Origin: Vibrio owensii CAIM 1854 = LMG 25443
Lineage (GTDB): Bacteria > Pseudomonadota > Gammaproteobacteria > Enterobacterales > Vibrionaceae
DNA: 64,000 nucleotides
Assembly: GCF_000817815.1 (NCBI RefSeq)
Contig: NZ_JPRD01000015.1
Span: forward strand, 248,001-312,000
Reading direction: 5' to 3'
In this document: piece by piece, positions 61,230 to 64,000 of the stretch
How the letters are laid out: the number at the start of each line of letters is the position of its first letter
Numbering within the stretch: position 1 is the stretch's first letter
Made by a program: the position numbers and the translations under genes
The notes under the pieces: generated by a model
What the model saw: the letters and a program-made list of their open reading frames with translations, nothing else
What the model was told of the DNA's origin: nothing
The model's database searches: none

Positions 61230-61251
61230 AACCTAGCCATTGGGCTAGGTT
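61230..61251 (-). terminator. Rho-independent terminator after parB
   Basis: 9-bp stem (AACCTAGCC/GGCTAGGTT), 4-nt loop; leftwards a run of eight U follows. Confidence 0.9.
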
Positions 61252-61275
61252 TCTTATTTAAAGCGAGGTTCAATC

Positions 61276-62403
61276 TTAAACGTCCGGTTCTGCCAGTGTT
61301 TTAGATATGAATTCTTGAATCTTTTCGACCTTAGATTTCGGTATGCGAGTCAAGACAATATTAGTCTTGGTCTTAGTAGACAAAATCGTTGCCGATTTGT
61401 CTTTATTATCAAAATTATGTAGCGAGACAGGTTGCGGCTTTTCTTTTTTGACAGTCTTATTCAGTTTATCAAATGCGTCTATAACGTTCTGTACGAGTTG
61501 TTTATAGCGTTCTGACGTTGTAAGGCTGTCATTAGTTAGGGTTTCCGTAAAAGCGCTCTTAGCGGCTTCTAGGATGTCAGAGTATGAGATCTTTGTTTTT
61601 TGAACCTTTAGTGTCAGAGAGTGCAACTTCTTGTAGTTGTCTGTCTTCATGCTGTTGTAGCTTGGGAACGCTTGAAGCAGGGTTGCAGGTAAACGGCCTG
61701 CATTAACTTTGTGCTGAAGTGTTGTGATGCCTTCACCTAAATGCTCTGCAAGCTCTTTTACTTCTACAAATCCGTTATCTTCCATGATCTCAATTAGAGC
61801 TTGACCTTCTTCGTAATAGCTCAAGTCTTTAGTTAATCGTGAAATATCAGCAATGTATTTTGCTTCTGGTTTGGTAAGTGAGCCTTTAGCAACGTAAACA
61901 GTAAATGTCTGATCAGACAAAATACAACACATGCGTCTACGAGAACCGTCAAGTACATGAATAATCCCTGATTCTGGATCAGGAATCCAGCCAATAGCAG
62001 GGAACGTCTGACCGTTTTCCGCAATCAGTGAATATATGTCGCTCATAGATTCAGGTGTAAGATCGTCCTGATCTCGACCATTTACCTTTGGAACAAAGGT
62101 ACGGGACTCGATATTACCTTTGCCAGAAATCTTAACAATATCGAATTCTTTTTCATCTCCATTACGCAAAGGGAATGAAATTACACCACCGAGCTTTAAG
62201 CCGAACTCCTTAGCAAGTAATGATTCAATATCTGTACCGTCAGGTGCTTTTCCAGAACGCTGCTTTACCTGTTCAATCGCAGGTTTTAACGCTTTGAACC
62301 ACTTCTCGAACTGGACTGAGTTTTCGTGCGCTTTTTTGCCATCGCTATCAGCCTGGTTAGCTGCCTCGGCTTTAGCGTCGAGAGCGTCATCTAAAAAATC
62401 CAT
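61276..62403 (-). CDS. parB: ParB-family partition protein (375 aa)
   Basis: The ParB/Spo0J nuclease-like domain is centred on IHVLDGSRRRMCCIL (about 144-158). Around 200-235 is the helix-turn-helix region (VKELAEHLGEGITTLQHKVN). N-terminal 60 residues are charged and helical. It is one base from the parA stop and co-transcribed with it. It should bind centromere sites and work with ParA to segregate the plasmid. Similar proteins accompany PRTRC loci. Confidence 0.85.
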   Translation of the reverse strand: MDFLDDALDAKAEAANQADSDGKKAHENSVQFEKWFKALKPAIEQVKQRSGKAPDGTDIESLLAKEFGLKLGGVISFPLRNGDEKEFDIVKISGKGNIESRTFVPKVNGRDQDDLTPESMSDIYSLIAENGQTFPAIGWIPDPESGIIHVLDGSRRRMCCILSDQTFTVYVAKGSLTKPEAKYIADISRLTKDLSYYEEGQALIEIMEDNGFVEVKELAEHLGEGITTLQHKVNAGRLPATLLQAFPSYNSMKTDNYKKLHSLTLKVQKTKISYSDILEAAKSAFTETLTNDSLTTSERYKQLVQNVIDAFDKLNKTVKKEKPQPVSLHNFDNKDKSATILSTKTKTNIVLTRIPKSKVEKIQEFISKTLAEPDV

Positions 62404-62404
62404 G

Positions 62405-63664
62405 TTATGCTACCTCACTAGCTTGCATTTTATCTTTTTCAGGGAAAATGTTTGGCTCAATCATTTTCATGATCAGTACGTGAAGCTGATTAAGAGCCGA
62501 TACTGCCTCACGATGAGCTTTAGCCTTGGAATTAAGTAACTGAATAGGTAATTGCTCTTTTGAAGCTTTTTCGTAAACTTTATTTTCTTCTACAACCTGA
62601 TTAAAGGTGTATGGGCTACTCAAAATAGAACCTGCATTACGAACAACATACTCACTGTTTTTAAGATGTTTAGTAACAAGGGTGCGGATTGCATGGAAAC
62701 CTTTGAAGTCACTAGGCATACAGCGTTCAATAATCAACTTTGAAAGGCTTAAGTATTCTTGATAAGCCTTAAAGTCTTGAGTTCTTCCAGTAGTAGGAAT
62801 GATCAGATAGTTTGATGCGTAGTACAAAGAGTATGTAATCGGATCGCAAGCTGGGCTTGTATCAATGAATATAATGTCAAAATCATTCTTTAGTGGTGTG
62901 ATGATCAAATCTTTGTATAGAGTGATTGCATCATCAAACGTATTACCTTTTTGACCAAGAATTTCACAAATTGTGATCAGCATACCTGTGTCAGACATTA
63001 AGGCAGGGGTAAACCAAAGATTATCTACGTTAGATTCGAAAATTACGTTTTCGAACAGTAGGTCACGAATCTCTTTTTGAATGCCATTGCTTAAACGTTC
63101 ATCACGGGATAGATGAGCATATTTTTTGAAGATAGAACCTACACTGTTTACTGATTTCAAAATTAAATCTGTATGCAACATAAAGTGGCGAACAGAACCT
63201 TGAGGGTCACCGTCAATGAGTAGTGTACGTTTAGCCTTAACAATGTCTGTAGCACTATTCACCGCAAGCGCAATAGCCGTTGTCGTTTTACCGATGCCGC
63301 CTTTGCCTTTATGAACACAAACTACTGGAACATCATAAGTCCCAAAGGTTTCACGTAAATCTCTCATAGGGAAGATATGAAACTTTTTGACAAGTTCGAT
63401 AGCTTCTTGCTGCGAAAGTTGATACCAAGAGTTTGCAAGGCGTAGATATGGAGCTCCATTCTCTTTTTCGGCTTCCTCAATTGCTTTTTTAACTCTAGTT
63501 AATGGGATGCCAGTAAGGTTAGAAATATCTTGCTGGGTATAAACGATCTCTTTGCGCTCGGAATACTGCTCAGATTCAACATCATCATTGAATGGAAGCT
63601 GAGATTTCGTTGTTAATAGCATTTCGTCCAGCTGATCAACATTATTTTGTACTTGAGTTTGCAT
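62405..63664 (-). CDS. parA: ParA-type partition ATPase with N-terminal HTH (419 aa)
   Basis: After about 100 residues with a helix-turn-helix (YTQQDISNLTGIPLTRVKKA), the deviant Walker A motif KGKGGIGKTTT lies at about 118-128, then LIDGDPQGSVRHF (A') and IIFIDTSPACDP (B). This is the type Ia layout (P1/F plasmids, Vibrio chromosome 2), where ParA also represses its own operon. Palindromes upstream at 63844 and 63904 are likely operators. Confidence 0.92.
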   Translation of the reverse strand: MQTQVQNNVDQLDEMLLTTKSQLPFNDDVESEQYSERKEIVYTQQDISNLTGIPLTRVKKAIEEAEKENGAPYLRLANSWYQLSQQEAIELVKKFHIFPMRDLRETFGTYDVPVVCVHKGKGGIGKTTTAIALAVNSATDIVKAKRTLLIDGDPQGSVRHFMLHTDLILKSVNSVGSIFKKYAHLSRDERLSNGIQKEIRDLLFENVIFESNVDNLWFTPALMSDTGMLITICEILGQKGNTFDDAITLYKDLIITPLKNDFDIIFIDTSPACDPITYSLYYASNYLIIPTTGRTQDFKAYQEYLSLSKLIIERCMPSDFKGFHAIRTLVTKHLKNSEYVVRNAGSILSSPYTFNQVVEENKVYEKASKEQLPIQLLNSKAKAHREAVSALNQLHVLIMKMIEPNIFPEKDKMQASEVA

Positions 63665-64000
63665 TGTTGCTGTCCCTTAAAAAATTAGATTTCCTCTGAT
63701 GGTGATTTCTGAGTGAGTGTGATCAAAACGAGAAACCCCAGCCACCTAAACTAATATTGCTTAAAAGTAACGCTAACTGTTTGGATAAACAGTGTTTATG
63801 TTCAGTATCATAAACCTAAACTGACACCTTGTACAACAAAAAGTAGCGACTTCGCTATGGATGTACCAAATATGTGCCAGTGATAGCAATATGGCTTACG
63901 TTGTAGCGACATCGCTAAAAACTAGCCTAGTCGCTTGGTTTTTGCTTGTTCGCTATTAATTATCTTGATCGGTTAAAAAAATCACCCCAAAAAAATGTAT
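63665..64000. promoter_or_regulatory. parAB upstream region with two TAGCGA palindromes
   Basis: No gene in this stretch up to the window end. Two 14-bp palindromes, TAGCGA-N2-TCGCTA, at 63844-63857 and 63904-63917 are 60 bp apart, with a half-site TTCGCTA at 63949. Upstream of a type Ia parA they may be its operator or the centromere. No clear promoter of the GATC type was found for parA. Confidence 0.6.

Noticed and set aside
1..64000. CRISPR arrays, tRNA/rRNA genes, transposases, integrases or conjugation genes
   Set aside because: None recognised by reading either strand; the repeats present are iterons, palindromes and promoter elements.

Overview
The window looks like a stretch of a large, AT-rich, low-copy plasmid (megaplasmid or chromid-like replicon) of a gammaproteobacterium, most likely a marine Vibrionaceae-type host. 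The host guess rests on gene style (YfbK/ECF-sigma operon, DsbA, many Dam-type GATC sites) and is an inference; the replicon assignment rests on a complete maintenance region. No rRNA, tRNA, insertion sequence, CRISPR array, conjugation gene or phage structural gene was recognised.

Layout. 1-4.6 kb: leftward operons of small unknown proteins (zinc-ribbon, DUF1281-like). 4.9-12.6 kb: rightward genes, including a DUF2786 protein and an operon of a YfbK-type von Willebrand lipoprotein, an ECF sigma factor and a membrane protein in the anti-sigma position. 12.6-26 kb: a long leftward run of orphan genes with a few recognisable ones (SPFH lipoprotein, a possible ADP-ribosyltransferase-fold protein, Sel1-repeat protein). 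26-30.2 kb: rightward exported proteins with conserved cysteines and a transglutaminase-like membrane protein; a leftward DsbA at 30.3-30.9 kb follows. 31-46 kb: a mostly rightward block rich in nucleic-acid-modification folds: a MORC-like GHKL ATPase, a DndC-like PP-loop protein, a DUF6884 + transglycosylase (TGT/DpdA-like) fusion, a second PAPS-reductase-family protein and two consecutive cytosine-C5-methyltransferase-like proteins. 46-48 kb: orphan genes. 48.4-64 kb: leftward backbone: a plasmid-encoded DnaN sliding clamp, a RepA-like hexameric helicase co-translated with a probable replication initiator and flanked by 28-bp palindromic iterons, a PRTRC locus (E1/ThiF, E2-like protein B, ubiquitin-like protein C, E, a probable F), then ParB and ParA with palindromes upstream.

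The most striking non-coding signal is a promoter grammar shared by about 30 intergenic regions: a GATC-containing element (TGATC, six variable bases, then usually C) at a fixed distance from a -35-like hexamer (often AATTGG or CATTGG), with a 17-bp spacer to a TAAAAT-like -10. On leftward genes the GATC abuts the -35; on rightward genes it lies 13 bp further upstream, so the element keeps one orientation on the replicon whichever way the gene points. This suggests a plasmid-wide regulator or Dam-linked control.

Working together: ParA/ParB, PRTRC, DnaN, helicase and initiator form the maintenance core; the 31-46 kb block may modify the plasmid's own DNA or act as defence/anti-restriction; DsbA probably serves the many small cysteine-containing exported proteins. 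Functions of most small genes are unknown.
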